Shown piece by piece: positions 26,798 to 35,869 of a stretch of DNA of 64,000 nt. Positions within the stretch are counted from its first letter, which is position 1. Each line of letters opens with the position of its first letter. The translations under genes were made by a program, and so were the position numbers. The notes under the pieces are model-generated. The model did not search any database. It was given only the letters and a program-made list of their open reading frames with translations, and had not been told where the DNA came from. This stretch comes from Saprospiraceae bacterium (GTDB lineage: Bacteria > Bacteroidota > Bacteroidia > Chitinophagales > Saprospiraceae): assembly GCA_016715405.1 (NCBI GenBank), contig JADKAE010000002.1, positions 186,001-250,000 on the forward strand, in the 5' to 3' direction.

Positions 26798-28264
26798 ATG
26801 AAATCTTATATTGCCATAATAATACTCAGCTTGAGCTGCCAGGTGCTGGTAGCCCAGAGCGTCACCGATGTCATCCGCTACTCCTCGCTGGAGATCAGCG
26901 GCACTGCGCGTTCGCTGGGCTCGGGCGGTGCGATGGGCGGCCTGGGCGCCGACTTTTCGGTGTTGAGCACTAACCCCGCCGGACTAGCCTGGTACCGCAA
27001 CTCGGAATTCACCATTACGCCCGCTATTTTTACTTCGGGCATTACCACCAAATTGTCGAACCTCGACGACAATGAACCCACGAAATCCTCGCGTAGCAAC
27101 TTCGTATTGAGCAACTTCGGCGTGGTAGTAGCTTCGCAACCTTCCTCGGCTAACTGGAAAACCTTCAACTTCGGCCTGGGTATCAACCGCATAGCCGATT
27201 TCAACCAGCGCTTTTATTTCGAAGGCACTTCGGTGGGGTCTATCGTAGACCGCTTTCTGGAGCAGGCCAATAGCTCTACCGGTCTCGAGGAATTCGAGTC
27301 GCAAGTGGCCTACGATGCGGATGCACTTATCGGACCCGATAGCGACGGATTTTACTACAGCGACTTCGAAAATGCGCCCAACGCGTTTATACAACGCGAC
27401 CAGACCGTCTCCTGGCGCGGATCGATCAACGAATTGACCTTTGCCATGGCGGGCAACTACAAAGACAGGGTGCTCATTGGCGCTACTATCGGTGTGCCCT
27501 TCCTGAGCTTTCGCGAAGAAAAGTCGTACCACGAAGAAGACCCCGGCGACGGCGTACAAGGCAACGTGCCCTTCTTCGACAATCTGGAATATAACGAAAC
27601 CCTCACCACTACCGGCGCAGGTATTAATCTCAAGCTGGGCATGTTATTCCGCGTCAACCAGTGGGTTCGTTTGGGAGTAGCTGCGCATACGCCGACGGCT
27701 TTTAGTCTTGAAGACAGCTATCGCACCGATATGACCTACGCATATTCCGACAATGGCACGCCCTATGAAGGCAGCGCAGAATCGCCCGACGGCTTGTTTG
27801 CATACAAATTGCGCAGCCCCTGGCGGCTCATCGGTAGTTTGGGCGTAGTGATCAAAAAACACGGCTTTATCACTGCAGAAGTAGAAGCAGTGGATTATTC
27901 CGGCGCAGAACTGCGATTCGACGGCTTCGACAGCCAGGAACGCGAAACCAACAACGAAATCGCCAAAACGCTCACTACTGCTACTAATATACGCGTGGGC
28001 GGCGAATTGGCAGTTGATATCTTCCGCTTTCGGGCAGGCATAGGGCTGCTCCAATCGCCCTTTATCGACGAAAACACTGTCAATAGCAGCTATAGCCTCG
28101 GCGTGGGCATCCGCGAAGAGAATTTCTTTATCGATTTGGGGTACCGCCGCTATAACTACAAAGAATCGTACACTCCTTATCTCACTTCCGTCTCCGAGCC
28201 GCAAATCGTCGACCGCGACATCGCGAACAATCGATTTTTGTTGACGCTGGGGTTTAAGTTTTGA
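26798..28264 (+). CDS. OmpP1/FadL-like outer membrane protein
   Basis: Start ATG 26798 gives the signal peptide MKSYIAIIILSLSCQVLVAQ; the open frame reaches further upstream into the hairpin but without coding character. 488 residues. The N-terminal SVTDVIRYSSLEISGTARSL with GGAMGGLGADFSVLSTNPAG is the mark of Bacteroidota OmpP1/FadL/TodX-type barrels (the NPAGL motif). The remainder alternates like beta strands and ends in FLLTLGFKF, a classical outer-membrane barrel C-terminus with terminal Phe. Such proteins let hydrophobic molecules pass the outer membrane; the substrate is unknown. No frame break. Confidence 0.82.
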   Translation: MKSYIAIIILSLSCQVLVAQSVTDVIRYSSLEISGTARSLGSGGAMGGLGADFSVLSTNPAGLAWYRNSEFTITPAIFTSGITTKLSNLDDNEPTKSSRSNFVLSNFGVVVASQPSSANWKTFNFGLGINRIADFNQRFYFEGTSVGSIVDRFLEQANSSTGLEEFESQVAYDADALIGPDSDGFYYSDFENAPNAFIQRDQTVSWRGSINELTFAMAGNYKDRVLIGATIGVPFLSFREEKSYHEEDPGDGVQGNVPFFDNLEYNETLTTTGAGINLKLGMLFRVNQWVRLGVAAHTPTAFSLEDSYRTDMTYAYSDNGTPYEGSAESPDGLFAYKLRSPWRLIGSLGVVIKKHGFITAEVEAVDYSGAELRFDGFDSQERETNNEIAKTLTTATNIRVGGELAVDIFRFRAGIGLLQSPFIDENTVNSSYSLGVGIREENFFIDLGYRRYNYKESYTPYLTSVSEPQIVDRDIANNRFLLTLGFKF

Positions 28265-28364
28265 GGTTGTCCGTTCTCTGTTCTCTGTTCTCGGTTGTCC
28301 GTTCAAAACGAACTAGTACAGATAAAGAACCGACAACTGATAACCGATAACAGAGAACAGTTTC
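28265..28364. repeat. inverted repeat with tandem 7/8-mer arms
   Basis: Left arm 28265-28304 mixes GTTGTCCG and GTTCTCTG units. Right arm 28327-28364 carries complements of the same units (CGACAACT, CGATAACAG, CAGAGAACAG). The loop is about 22 bases, AT-rich (AAACGAACTAGTACAGATAA). It follows the porin stop directly and may act as terminator. Same family as 35145-35398, 37443-37490, 43697-43764 and 48707-48835. Confidence 0.65.
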
Positions 28365-28404
28365 TACCTTTGATCCGTTTATCTACGGTATCAACAAACC
28401 TAAA

Positions 28405-29619
28405 ATGGATTCCATCACCCAATTGACGCTGGGCGCTGCGGTGGGCGAGGCCGTGCTGGGCAGGAAAGTAGGCAACAGGGCCATGTTGTGGGGCGCTATT
28501 GGCGGAACTTTACCCGATCTCGACGTTTTTTCCCACCTCGTATCCGACCCCATGAGCGGGCTGGCGTTTCACCGCGCCATCACCCATTCATTTACCTATG
28601 CAGTAGTTACCCCCTTGTTGTTGGGTTGGCTTATATCGCGTTTGTACGACCCTGTCATGCGCAAGCATTGGTGGCGCGATTTTGGATTAGCCGGCGCCGG
28701 CTTACTGACCTTATTGGCCATCGGCGCCCTGGTGATGCCGATGCCTGATACCACTGCTTTAAAGATAGCCCTTACTGTGGGGGGCGCCATGTTGTTTTTT
28801 CCGCTGGTTGTAGGACTGCGCGAGCAAATTCGCAATCGGCCCAGTACTAACGACAATACCTCGTGGAAAGGCTGGACCTGGCTGTTTTTCTGGGCCATTC
28901 TCACCCATCCCCTGCTGGACGCCTGCACCACTTACGGCACCCAGCTCTTTCAGCCCTTTGCATCTACCCGCGTATCGCTCAACAATATTTCGGTGGCGGA
29001 TCCTTTGTATACCCTACCCTTCTTGCTATTCGTACTCGCTGCCTTGTTTATGACGCGCAAGTCGTCCCGCCGGCGTATTATTAACTGGCTGGGCATTGGG
29101 CTCAGCAGCGCGTATATGTTATTTACTTTTTACAATAAATGGCGGGTAGACCAGATTTTCGAAAAATCGCTACACGAACATGGTATCACCTACAATCGAA
29201 TGATGACCATGCCTACCATTTTGAATAACATATTATGGCAGGGCGTAGCCGAAGGCGACACGGCGTATTACCGGGGCATGTATTCGCTATTGGATACACA
29301 ACCCCGCGTGCTGGAATTCGACACCATCCCTAAAGGCCACAACCTGCTGGCCGGCCACGAAGGCGACCGCGCTATGAAAATCATCGCCTGGTTTTCAGAC
29401 GGCTACTACAACGTGCTGCGGCGCAAAGACGGCGCCCTGCAAATCAACGACCTCCGCTTCGGTGGCATTTCCGACAAGCTCAATGACGAGTCGGATTACG
29501 TCTTCAAATTTATTGTAGAAGAAAAAGAAGGCGCCTGGGATGCCCACGAAAGCCGCGAAACACCGCCAGATATGAAAAAGGCCTGGCAGGAGTTGTGGCG
29601 GAGGGTAAGGGGGATTTGA
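28405..29619 (+). CDS. YdjM-like membrane-bound metal-dependent hydrolase
   Basis: 404 residues, intact. The N-terminus MDSITQLTLGAAVGEAVLGRK, then GAIGGTLPDLDVFSHLV and FHRAITHSFTYAVVTPLL, matches the YdjM/DUF457 family. The conserved H-R-x-x-T-H-S and P-D-x-D residues are the proposed metal ligands. About five hydrophobic segments lie between 30 and 225 (for example LLTLLAIGALVMPMPDTTAL, TWLFFWAILTHPLLDACTTY with the second conserved H). A soluble C-terminal domain follows. Members are inner-membrane proteins; the E. coli one is LexA-regulated, and no substrate is proven. Single gene, with repeat hairpins on both sides. Confidence 0.85.
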   Translation: MDSITQLTLGAAVGEAVLGRKVGNRAMLWGAIGGTLPDLDVFSHLVSDPMSGLAFHRAITHSFTYAVVTPLLLGWLISRLYDPVMRKHWWRDFGLAGAGLLTLLAIGALVMPMPDTTALKIALTVGGAMLFFPLVVGLREQIRNRPSTNDNTSWKGWTWLFFWAILTHPLLDACTTYGTQLFQPFASTRVSLNNISVADPLYTLPFLLFVLAALFMTRKSSRRRIINWLGIGLSSAYMLFTFYNKWRVDQIFEKSLHEHGITYNRMMTMPTILNNILWQGVAEGDTAYYRGMYSLLDTQPRVLEFDTIPKGHNLLAGHEGDRAMKIIAWFSDGYYNVLRRKDGALQINDLRFGGISDKLNDESDYVFKFIVEEKEGAWDAHESRETPPDMKKAWQELWRRVRGI

Positions 29620-29687
29620 CTATAGGACTGTACGACTATACGACTATACGACTGTACGACTGTACGATTTTGCGACTATAAGACTCT
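29618..29687. repeat. tandem octamer array (CGACTATA / CGACTGTA)
   Basis: Seven to eight octamers in a row, mostly CGACTATA or CGACTGTA, with diverged units CGATTTTG and AGACTCTA. They fill the whole gap between convergent stops (29619 plus, 29686 minus). GACTGTAC/GACTATAC units can pair with GTACAGTC-like sequence on the opposite strand only weakly. Related in style to the GACTTTGC array at 17049. Confidence 0.65.
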
Positions 29688-30684
29688 AGCAAAACCAATA
29701 CCCCTGACCTCCAATCTCCGACAAAAATTCAGCTATGCCAGGTTGTTCATCGGGGGCGGCGACAAGGATGATAACCTGGGGGTTTTCGAGCGAGGAAAGC
29801 ACTCGGTAATCCTGCCAAACGGCGCCGAACATACCTTTTCCCCACTTGCGCGGATTGTCGCATACCCAATGGAATGGGATCATTTTTTCGGAGAGGAATT
29901 GGGCGGCGGCTTTGCCTTTTCGGCCAGCGCCCCAGATAACCAGCGGGTGTTGGGGCTGATAATCTATTTCTACAAAATACCGGAGTTTCAGATCCAGAAA
30001 GGTATTGTCGGCATATGGAAGCTCAGTACGGGAGGCCCGGCCGGGGTGGTCGCGCCATAAGTGTACAACCTCAGGAGCAGCAATGATGCGCTTGCCGTAT
30101 TTATACAAGCGAAAACAGAGATCGTAATCTTCAGGATAGGTATCGCTATCGAAAGCGCCGACATCTAACAAATCTTCCCGGCGCATCATCCAGGAGGGTG
30201 AAGGAAGCGGGCATTCTTTGTATATAGCTGAAAAGTGGTTTTGATTTAGGGCTAAATAGTTGATCCAATCCTCATAACGCCTGTAGCCCTCTCCTAAGGC
30301 CGAATCGGAGAAATAGCGCACCAACCCTGTGGCCACACAATTTCGAGAATTTTTTAACATTATTTGTTTTAAAATAGCTAACTTAGCGGGAGGCATCAGG
30401 TCGTCGTCATCCATGCGGGTGATCAGATCGCCCTTGCTTTGCTGAAAAGCCAGGCGCAAAGCCGGAATCAGTCCCTTCGTCGTATTGCGGTAACAGCGAA
30501 CACGGGGATTGCCGGCGGCATAACGCTGCAACACCTCCCAGCTTTGGTCGGTGGAGCAATCATCGACAGCTACTAATTCCCAGTTGCTTTCCGACTGGGC
30601 CAATATACTGTCGAGGCAGGGCGCCAGGTAATCGCCCGCGTTATAGACAGGCAGCAGGATACTTATTAGCGTAGGATGCACCAA
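29686..30684 (-). CDS. family 2 glycosyltransferase
   Basis: 332 residues, intact. GT-A fold of GT2: ISILLPVYNAGDYLAPCLDS at the N-terminus, ELVAVDDCSTDQSWEVL for the first nucleotide-binding Asp, and the DxD-like metal site LITRMDDDDLMPP near residue 93. An acceptor-side PSPSWMMRREDLLDVGAFDS is followed by YPEDYDLCFRLYKYGKRI. The C-terminal third (LVIWGAGRKGKAAAQFLSE) looks like a small Rossmann-like domain with G-A-G-R-K-G, seen in some GT2 proteins of Bacteroidota. It transfers a sugar from a nucleotide donor, presumably for surface polysaccharide; donor and acceptor unknown. It stands alone, 140 bases after the metalloprotease on the same strand, with a terminator between. Confidence 0.88.
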   Translation of the reverse strand: MVHPTLISILLPVYNAGDYLAPCLDSILAQSESNWELVAVDDCSTDQSWEVLQRYAAGNPRVRCYRNTTKGLIPALRLAFQQSKGDLITRMDDDDLMPPAKLAILKQIMLKNSRNCVATGLVRYFSDSALGEGYRRYEDWINYLALNQNHFSAIYKECPLPSPSWMMRREDLLDVGAFDSDTYPEDYDLCFRLYKYGKRIIAAPEVVHLWRDHPGRASRTELPYADNTFLDLKLRYFVEIDYQPQHPLVIWGAGRKGKAAAQFLSEKMIPFHWVCDNPRKWGKGMFGAVWQDYRVLSSLENPQVIILVAAPDEQPGIAEFLSEIGGQGYWFC

Positions 30685-30764
30685 AACTTTTTGTACAAAT
30701 CTAAGACAGCTTTGTCATTATTAATCAGGTACCTCATGGTTCAGAAATAAACCCTGAAAAATCA

Positions 30765-30794
30765 GCCCGGTACCGATTAATTTCGATACCGGGC
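30765..30794 (-). terminator. intrinsic terminator of the metalloprotease gene
   Basis: Stem GCCCGGTA (30765-30772) pairs with TACCGGGC (30787-30794), loop about 14 bases. On the minus strand the stem is followed by TGATTTTTCAG. It lies 30 bases after the protease stop and separates it from the glycosyltransferase gene. Confidence 0.7.
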
Positions 30795-30824
30795 CGTAAG
30801 CTTAGTAGTTAAGCTAAAAATTGA

Positions 30825-33521
30825 TTACTTGCCGGAATTCAACACCACTCGTTTAGTCACATCCGGAATGCCTTCCGACTGTACGCGAATGAGGTAAACG
30901 CCGTTTTGGTAATTGGACATATCGAGTCGTTCGATCGTCGTTTCCGTAGCATCCAATTCAATCGTTTGAAGGACTTTGCCCAGGTTGTCATAGACTTCGA
31001 GGCGTATCGCGCGGTTTGCAAAAGCGCCCAGGTTAACCGTAACTTCTCCTTCGGTCGGGTTGGGATAAACTTCCATGTCTATATCGAGTTGGGAGATACC
31101 CACCGGATTTGTATTGGGAGCTGCCAGGGGGGAGATGGCGCCCGAAACCATTACATTATCAAAAACGGCCGTAGTAGTCGTATTGACATTGATGCTTTCT
31201 GCGTAGAGACCGACCTGAATACAATTAGGAAGTACCATGTTAGTGGCCACCCCTACTTGCTGCCAGTTTATGCCGTCAGCAGAAACATACAGTGCAAAGC
31301 TATTGCCGGTGCGGGTGATGCGCAGCCAATCCTGGGCGGCCTGAACCGGGAACTGCTGGGTTTGAGCCAAAGTATTAGGCACAGAGCGCAAAACCCGGCG
31401 TACAAAAACAGACAGTTGGGTTTTGAGCGCTATTTTCCGGCTACCCGGCATTGCTGATTCGCGCATTTCCACGCCGGCCCATCCCGGGTTGGTCAAACTA
31501 GCTACGTGAGCTGTAATACTGCCATTTCCGCAAAGGCTGCGCCAGGCGGAGTGTTGCAAATCGGGATTATTGGAAAAACCGGTGGAAGTCAGCGTGAACT
31601 GACCGCCTGCCGTACAAGGCTTATAAATAGCGCTGCCTTGTGCATTGCCGATGTTGGCGTTGGTCCAACCGGCAGGCAGGGCTGTTCCTTGTTGAACCGT
31701 GATCTGCGCCGTACAGGTGGCGGTATTGCCGTTGCCGTCGTTTACCGTTACCTGCACCGGAATTGTCTGGCCAAGGTGACTACAGTTAACCGAAGCGGGT
31801 GAAGCGCTGACATAGTTAACCGTGCCGCAGTTGTCAGTAGAAGCGCCCTGGTTGAACACGTCTGCAGCCAATAATGTATACGTACCTGCTGCGTTGAGCG
31901 TAACGGTAGTCGTGCGGCACACGGGGCTGGGCGGGGTATTGTCCACGCCGGCGGAGATAGTTCTCGTTGCGGTATCTGTACAATCGGTCAAGCCGTTATC
32001 TGTCACCACAATATTGTAATTACCATCGGGCAGGCCGGTAAAGACGCCGGTACCGTTGATTTGGACCACTGGACCGGTGATGGTATAGGTAAGCGGGCCA
32101 TTGCTTGTTGTAGCCGTCACGGTAATGCTGCCGTTATTGGCATTCGCGCAGGTTTCGTTGGTAGACGTAACGTTGGTAATTTGCACATCGCAGCCGTCGC
32201 AGGATTTACTCAGACAAGTAGCATTGGCAACTGTATTGCGAATCACATTTCCGGGTTGGAGGCCGAAGCCAAGGTTGAAATTAACGCCTACCGGGTCGTT
32301 GTGACAATAACTCATAATAGTGCCGCCGCCGGCTGGGCTACCCGGGAGGGGGCAGTTGGCCACGTCCGTTTCCACATAACCTGCACAACCATCAATAGCC
32401 GTATTATTGCCGTTCCACACGCAGGCGTGCGTATGGCGCGAGCCGATGAGGTGGCCCATTTCGTGGGCGAGGATCATAACCGTAAACGAAAATACCGGTA
32501 CGTTCTGATAAAAATCCAAAATACCGCTATAGCAGAGGCTTTCGTCAGTATCTGGGTTGCAAATACCGCTAAAACCTGCGGCGATACCGCCGTTGTTCAC
32601 CATAGCCACCAGATGCCCCAAATCGCCGTTGAAAGCGCCGGTATGAGTCTTAAATTGGCTTAAATAACTGCCGGCAGAAGGCCCTGAGTAGGGGTCAGGT
32701 GTATTCCAGACAAACATTTCAGATATGGACATGCTGATGCTCTCCGCATTGTATATCAGAACGTTTTGGTTAAAAGCGCCGATAACATAGTTAGCCGCGT
32801 TCGCTACCCCGCCCTTGTTGTCTGTCACAGTTTTATCCACCTCGACATAGACCGTGATACAATCACCGGCGTCCTTTTCAGTAGCGCTGATTTCGGCGTC
32901 CGTATAGCCGCGGTGGTCGTCTTCCGTGCCACAGTCGAAGCCGGGTTTTTGCAATAAGTCGCGGTCCAGGTACAAAATATGGCCCCTATCCGAGTTTTTA
33001 AGTTTGCCGAGATTGTAATTACCCTCGTGGGTAATGATCAGGCCCATCACTTCATTGTCAAAAACACTGATGGCCACTTTCGATTGCGGGTCGCCTTCCA
33101 CCACACCGTGGAAGTGCAGGCCGCCTTTGTAGTCGTAAGGTGTGCGAGGGTTACTGCTGGCATAAACCTTGAAGCCTGCCGCAAAAATGGCGGAGCGGCG
33201 CATCTGCAAGGTCATCGTTTCATTACCATGTCCTGTTGGTAGCGTAAGCGAAAATTCCGTCGTCTCGTTTTTAAGGAATTCCGCAGCTTTTTTTGTGTCA
33301 AAATTCAGTATAACACCAGCCCGAACTTCGCTGGCATATTCATCGGTAGCAGACCTCCAATCCGCACTAAATAATTCAGTGGGATTAGCGAGTTTGGTGT
33401 GTACGAATGTTTGCTGTGCTTGTTGGGAATGTAGGGGCTTTTGAGCTTGGGTTTGCAAAACCGCTACAAGCGAAAAAAGCACCAGCATAAAGAGGTTTTG
33501 GTTCTTTTTTGTGAGCATCAT
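30825..33521 (-). CDS. secreted M12B-like zinc metalloprotease with T9SS tail
   Basis: 898 residues, intact. Signal peptide ending LVAVLQTQAQ, then a propeptide-like region. The catalytic domain carries the long zinc motif HEMGHLIGSRHTHACVW (near 32440-32475) and the Met-turn GGGTIMSYCH, as in adamalysin/reprolysin-like (M12B/M12-like) proteases. Behind it are an SprB-like module (GSITVTATTSNGPLTYTITG), an HYR-like module (TVTLNAAGTYTLLAADVFNQ), a DUF1349/concanavalin-like module (LRITRTGNSFALYVSADGIN) and a type A T9SS domain (VYPNPTEGEVTVNLGAF ... YQNGVYLIRVQSEG). A secreted endopeptidase is likely; the substrate is unknown. Followed by an intrinsic terminator. Confidence 0.9.
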   Translation of the reverse strand: MMLTKKNQNLFMLVLFSLVAVLQTQAQKPLHSQQAQQTFVHTKLANPTELFSADWRSATDEYASEVRAGVILNFDTKKAAEFLKNETTEFSLTLPTGHGNETMTLQMRRSAIFAAGFKVYASSNPRTPYDYKGGLHFHGVVEGDPQSKVAISVFDNEVMGLIITHEGNYNLGKLKNSDRGHILYLDRDLLQKPGFDCGTEDDHRGYTDAEISATEKDAGDCITVYVEVDKTVTDNKGGVANAANYVIGAFNQNVLIYNAESISMSISEMFVWNTPDPYSGPSAGSYLSQFKTHTGAFNGDLGHLVAMVNNGGIAAGFSGICNPDTDESLCYSGILDFYQNVPVFSFTVMILAHEMGHLIGSRHTHACVWNGNNTAIDGCAGYVETDVANCPLPGSPAGGGTIMSYCHNDPVGVNFNLGFGLQPGNVIRNTVANATCLSKSCDGCDVQITNVTSTNETCANANNGSITVTATTSNGPLTYTITGPVVQINGTGVFTGLPDGNYNIVVTDNGLTDCTDTATRTISAGVDNTPPSPVCRTTTVTLNAAGTYTLLAADVFNQGASTDNCGTVNYVSASPASVNCSHLGQTIPVQVTVNDGNGNTATCTAQITVQQGTALPAGWTNANIGNAQGSAIYKPCTAGGQFTLTSTGFSNNPDLQHSAWRSLCGNGSITAHVASLTNPGWAGVEMRESAMPGSRKIALKTQLSVFVRRVLRSVPNTLAQTQQFPVQAAQDWLRITRTGNSFALYVSADGINWQQVGVATNMVLPNCIQVGLYAESINVNTTTTAVFDNVMVSGAISPLAAPNTNPVGISQLDIDMEVYPNPTEGEVTVNLGAFANRAIRLEVYDNLGKVLQTIELDATETTIERLDMSNYQNGVYLIRVQSEGIPDVTKRVVLNSGK

Positions 33522-33704
33522 TAACCAGAGTTTTAGGTGAATAAATATGTATTTAGAATAATAATTTCTTGCAATCTGGTGGAGACGAAGGCACCCAATA
33601 TTACGGATAAAAGCAAAAATGGTTACTTCGCAATATGGTTTTCTTTAAATTAGTCAAAAAAATATCAGATACCTTAGCCTCATAACCATTCATAACCACA
33701 TATT

Positions 33705-35141
33705 ATGCAGAATTATATCGACGGCGCCATGGTAGCGCCGGTCAGCGGTGATTACCTCGACAACTACGAGCCGGCTACGGGGCAGGTCTATAGCCTTATT
33801 CCCGACAGCGACCAACGGGATGTGGACCTGGCTGTAGCGGCGGCGGCCCGGGCTTTTCCGGAGTGGTCGACTTGGGGGGAGCAACGCCGCTATGAATGCC
33901 TGATGCGCGTGGCAGAGCTCATTGCCGAGCGCCGCGAAGAATTGGCGCGGGCAGAAAGCATTGATACCGGCAAACCCGAAAAACTGGCCTATGAAGTAGA
34001 TATCTATCGCGCAGAGGCCAATTTTCGTTTTTTTGCCACCGCCATCCTGCACTTCAGCTCCGAATCGCATCGCATGGAAGGCCAGGCGATCAACTACACC
34101 CTGCGCCAACCCATCGGCGTGGTGGGCTGCATCTCGCCCTGGAACCTGCCCCTGTACCTCTTTACCTGGAAAATAGCCCCCGCGCTGGCCGCCGGCAATT
34201 GCGTAGTGGCCAAACCCTCGGAACTGACGCCCATGACGGCATACCTGCTGGGGCAGATCTGCATAGACGCCGGTATGCCGCCGGGCGTACTCAATATCGT
34301 ACACGGGCTGGGCGGCAAGGCCGGGCAAGCCATCGTGGCGCATCCGCTGACAAAAGCCATCTCTTTTACCGGCGGCACGGCCACGGGCCGGCAACTGGCT
34401 GCTACCGCCGCGCCCATGTTCAAAAAACTATCGCTCGAACTGGGCGGTAAAAACCCTGTACTGGTCTTCGCTGATTGCGATATAGAGCAGGCCCTGCAGA
34501 CTACCCTGCGATCTTCGTTTTCCAACAACGGCCAGATATGCCTGTGCGGCTCGCGCGTATACGTGGAGCGCTCCATTTATAATGAATTCCGCGATGAGCT
34601 CGTACGCCGCACCTCGCAACTAGTGGTGGGCGACCCGGCGCATCCCGGTACCAACCAGGGCGCACTGGTATCAGCGGCACATCTCGACAAGGTGAGCAGC
34701 TACCTGCAACTTGCCCGCGAAGAAGGCGGCACGGTCCTGACCGGCGGCGAGCGTGTGCATTTGCCGGGGCGACTGGAGGGCGGTTATTTTATCCGCCCCG
34801 CCATTGTAGAAGGCCTCCCACTGCAATGCCGCACCAACCAGGAAGAAATTTTCGGCCCCGTGATTACGCTCCAGCCTTTCGATACCGACGAAGAAGCCCT
34901 GGCCCTCGCCAACGGCACCGATTACGGCCTCGCCGCCACGGTATGGACCCAACACCTGGGCCGCGCCCAGCGACTAGCCGAACACCTCCAATTCGGCATC
35001 GTGTGGATCAACTGTTGGATGCTGCGCGACCTGCGCACGCCTTTCGGCGGCGTGAAACACTCGGGCGTAGGCCGCGAAGGCGGCGTGGAAGCCCTCCGCT
35101 TTTTTACGGAGCCGAAGAATGTGTGTGTGAAGTGGGGGTAG
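33705..35141 (+). CDS. aldehyde dehydrogenase, 2-aminomuconate/2-hydroxymuconate semialdehyde type
   Basis: 478 residues, intact. NAD(P)-dependent oxidation of an aldehyde to its acid. Visible motifs: PWNLPLYLFTWKIAPALAAG, FTGGTATGRQL (Rossmann G-x-x-x-x-G), the catalytic Glu in LSLELGGKNP (about res. 247), the catalytic Cys in NNGQICLCGSRVY (about res. 279) and EEIFGPVITLQPF. The G-Q-I-C-L-C-(G/T)-S-R sequence and C-terminal FTEPKNVCVKWG are characteristic of the ALDH8-like group (2-aminomuconate-6-semialdehyde dehydrogenase of tryptophan/kynurenine breakdown, or 2-hydroxymuconate semialdehyde dehydrogenase). No other pathway gene is adjacent, so the substrate stays open. Divergent from the metalloprotease across 183 AT-rich bases. 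Confidence 0.9.
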   Translation: MQNYIDGAMVAPVSGDYLDNYEPATGQVYSLIPDSDQRDVDLAVAAAARAFPEWSTWGEQRRYECLMRVAELIAERREELARAESIDTGKPEKLAYEVDIYRAEANFRFFATAILHFSSESHRMEGQAINYTLRQPIGVVGCISPWNLPLYLFTWKIAPALAAGNCVVAKPSELTPMTAYLLGQICIDAGMPPGVLNIVHGLGGKAGQAIVAHPLTKAISFTGGTATGRQLAATAAPMFKKLSLELGGKNPVLVFADCDIEQALQTTLRSSFSNNGQICLCGSRVYVERSIYNEFRDELVRRTSQLVVGDPAHPGTNQGALVSAAHLDKVSSYLQLAREEGGTVLTGGERVHLPGRLEGGYFIRPAIVEGLPLQCRTNQEEIFGPVITLQPFDTDEEALALANGTDYGLAATVWTQHLGRAQRLAEHLQFGIVWINCWMLRDLRTPFGGVKHSGVGREGGVEALRFFTEPKNVCVKWG

Positions 35142-35144
35142 GGA

Positions 35145-35398
35145 GGTTGTCGGTTGTCGGTTATCCGTTGTCGGTTATCCGTTATCGGTTATCCGTTATC
35201 GGTTATCCGTTATCGGTTATCCGTTATCGGTTATCCGTTATCGGTTATCCGTTATCGGTTATCCGTTATCGGTTATCCGTTCCCTAACTTTGCCAATTAA
35301 ACTTTAACAGAGAACAGAGAACAGAGAACAGAGAACAGAGAACAGAGAACAGAGAACAGAGAACAGAGAACAGAGAACAGAGAACAGAGAACAGAGAA
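35145..35398. repeat. two-part tandem repeat array around a fixed 20-base core
   Basis: 35145-35281 is a tandem array of octamer/14-mer units (GGTTATCCGTTATC, with GGTTGTCG variants at the start). A unique core CTTTGCCAATTAAACTTTAA sits at 35288-35307. Then come exactly 13 copies of CAGAGAA (35308-35398). The same core with eight CAGAGAA copies lies at 48747-48822. No spacers, so this is not a CRISPR. It fills most of the 386-base gap between the aldehyde dehydrogenase and padR; the remaining 35399-35527 is AT-rich and should hold the padR promoter. Confidence 0.9.
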
Positions 35399-35527
35399 TT
35401 CCCCCGGCATCCATTGATCTAAAAATCCGTGCTATTCGTCGTCGCCACATCCCTGTTCAGAGAAAATACTATGTAAAAGCCACTACCTTGTATTGCATGG
35501 TACTGTATTTCGTATTATATTTGTGTT

Positions 35528-35863
35528 ATGAAAACGGATAATTTGGAAACGACGAGAACACAGATGAGAAGAGGCGTGCTGGAGCTGTGCATTCTCTCGA
35601 TCATATCCGAGGGGGAGATATACCCATCAGATATCATATCGAGATTAAAGGAAGCGGAGCTCATCATAGTGGAGGGCACCTTGTATCCGTTGCTCACCCG
35701 GTTGAAAAACGCCGATATGCTCCAATACAGTTGGAGGGAATCAAAATCGGGGCCGCCTCGAAAATACTATGCACTAACCGACAAAGGACGAATGTTTTTG
35801 AAGGAATTACACGACAATTGGAACCAGCTTGTACAAGCAGTTGATCACACTACAAAAACGTAG
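35528..35863 (+). CDS. PadR family transcriptional regulator
   Basis: 111 residues, intact. Winged-helix PadR domain: RTQMRRGVLELCILSIISEG, then YPSDIISRLKEAELIIVEGTLYPLLTRLKNADML and the wing with SGPPRKYYALTDKG. The GTLYPLL.RL and PRKYY.LT..G signatures are typical. It represses, usually in response to small molecules or envelope stress. The PspC gene starts seven bases after its stop, an arrangement very common in Bacteroidota, so the regulator most likely controls its own operon. Confidence 0.92.
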   Translation: MKTDNLETTRTQMRRGVLELCILSIISEGEIYPSDIISRLKEAELIIVEGTLYPLLTRLKNADMLQYSWRESKSGPPRKYYALTDKGRMFLKELHDNWNQLVQAVDHTTKT

Positions 35864-35869
35864 CCCACA

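Noticed and set aside
35145..35398. CRISPR array
   Set aside because: The units are directly tandem with no unique spacers; unit length is 7-14 bases and no cas gene is near.
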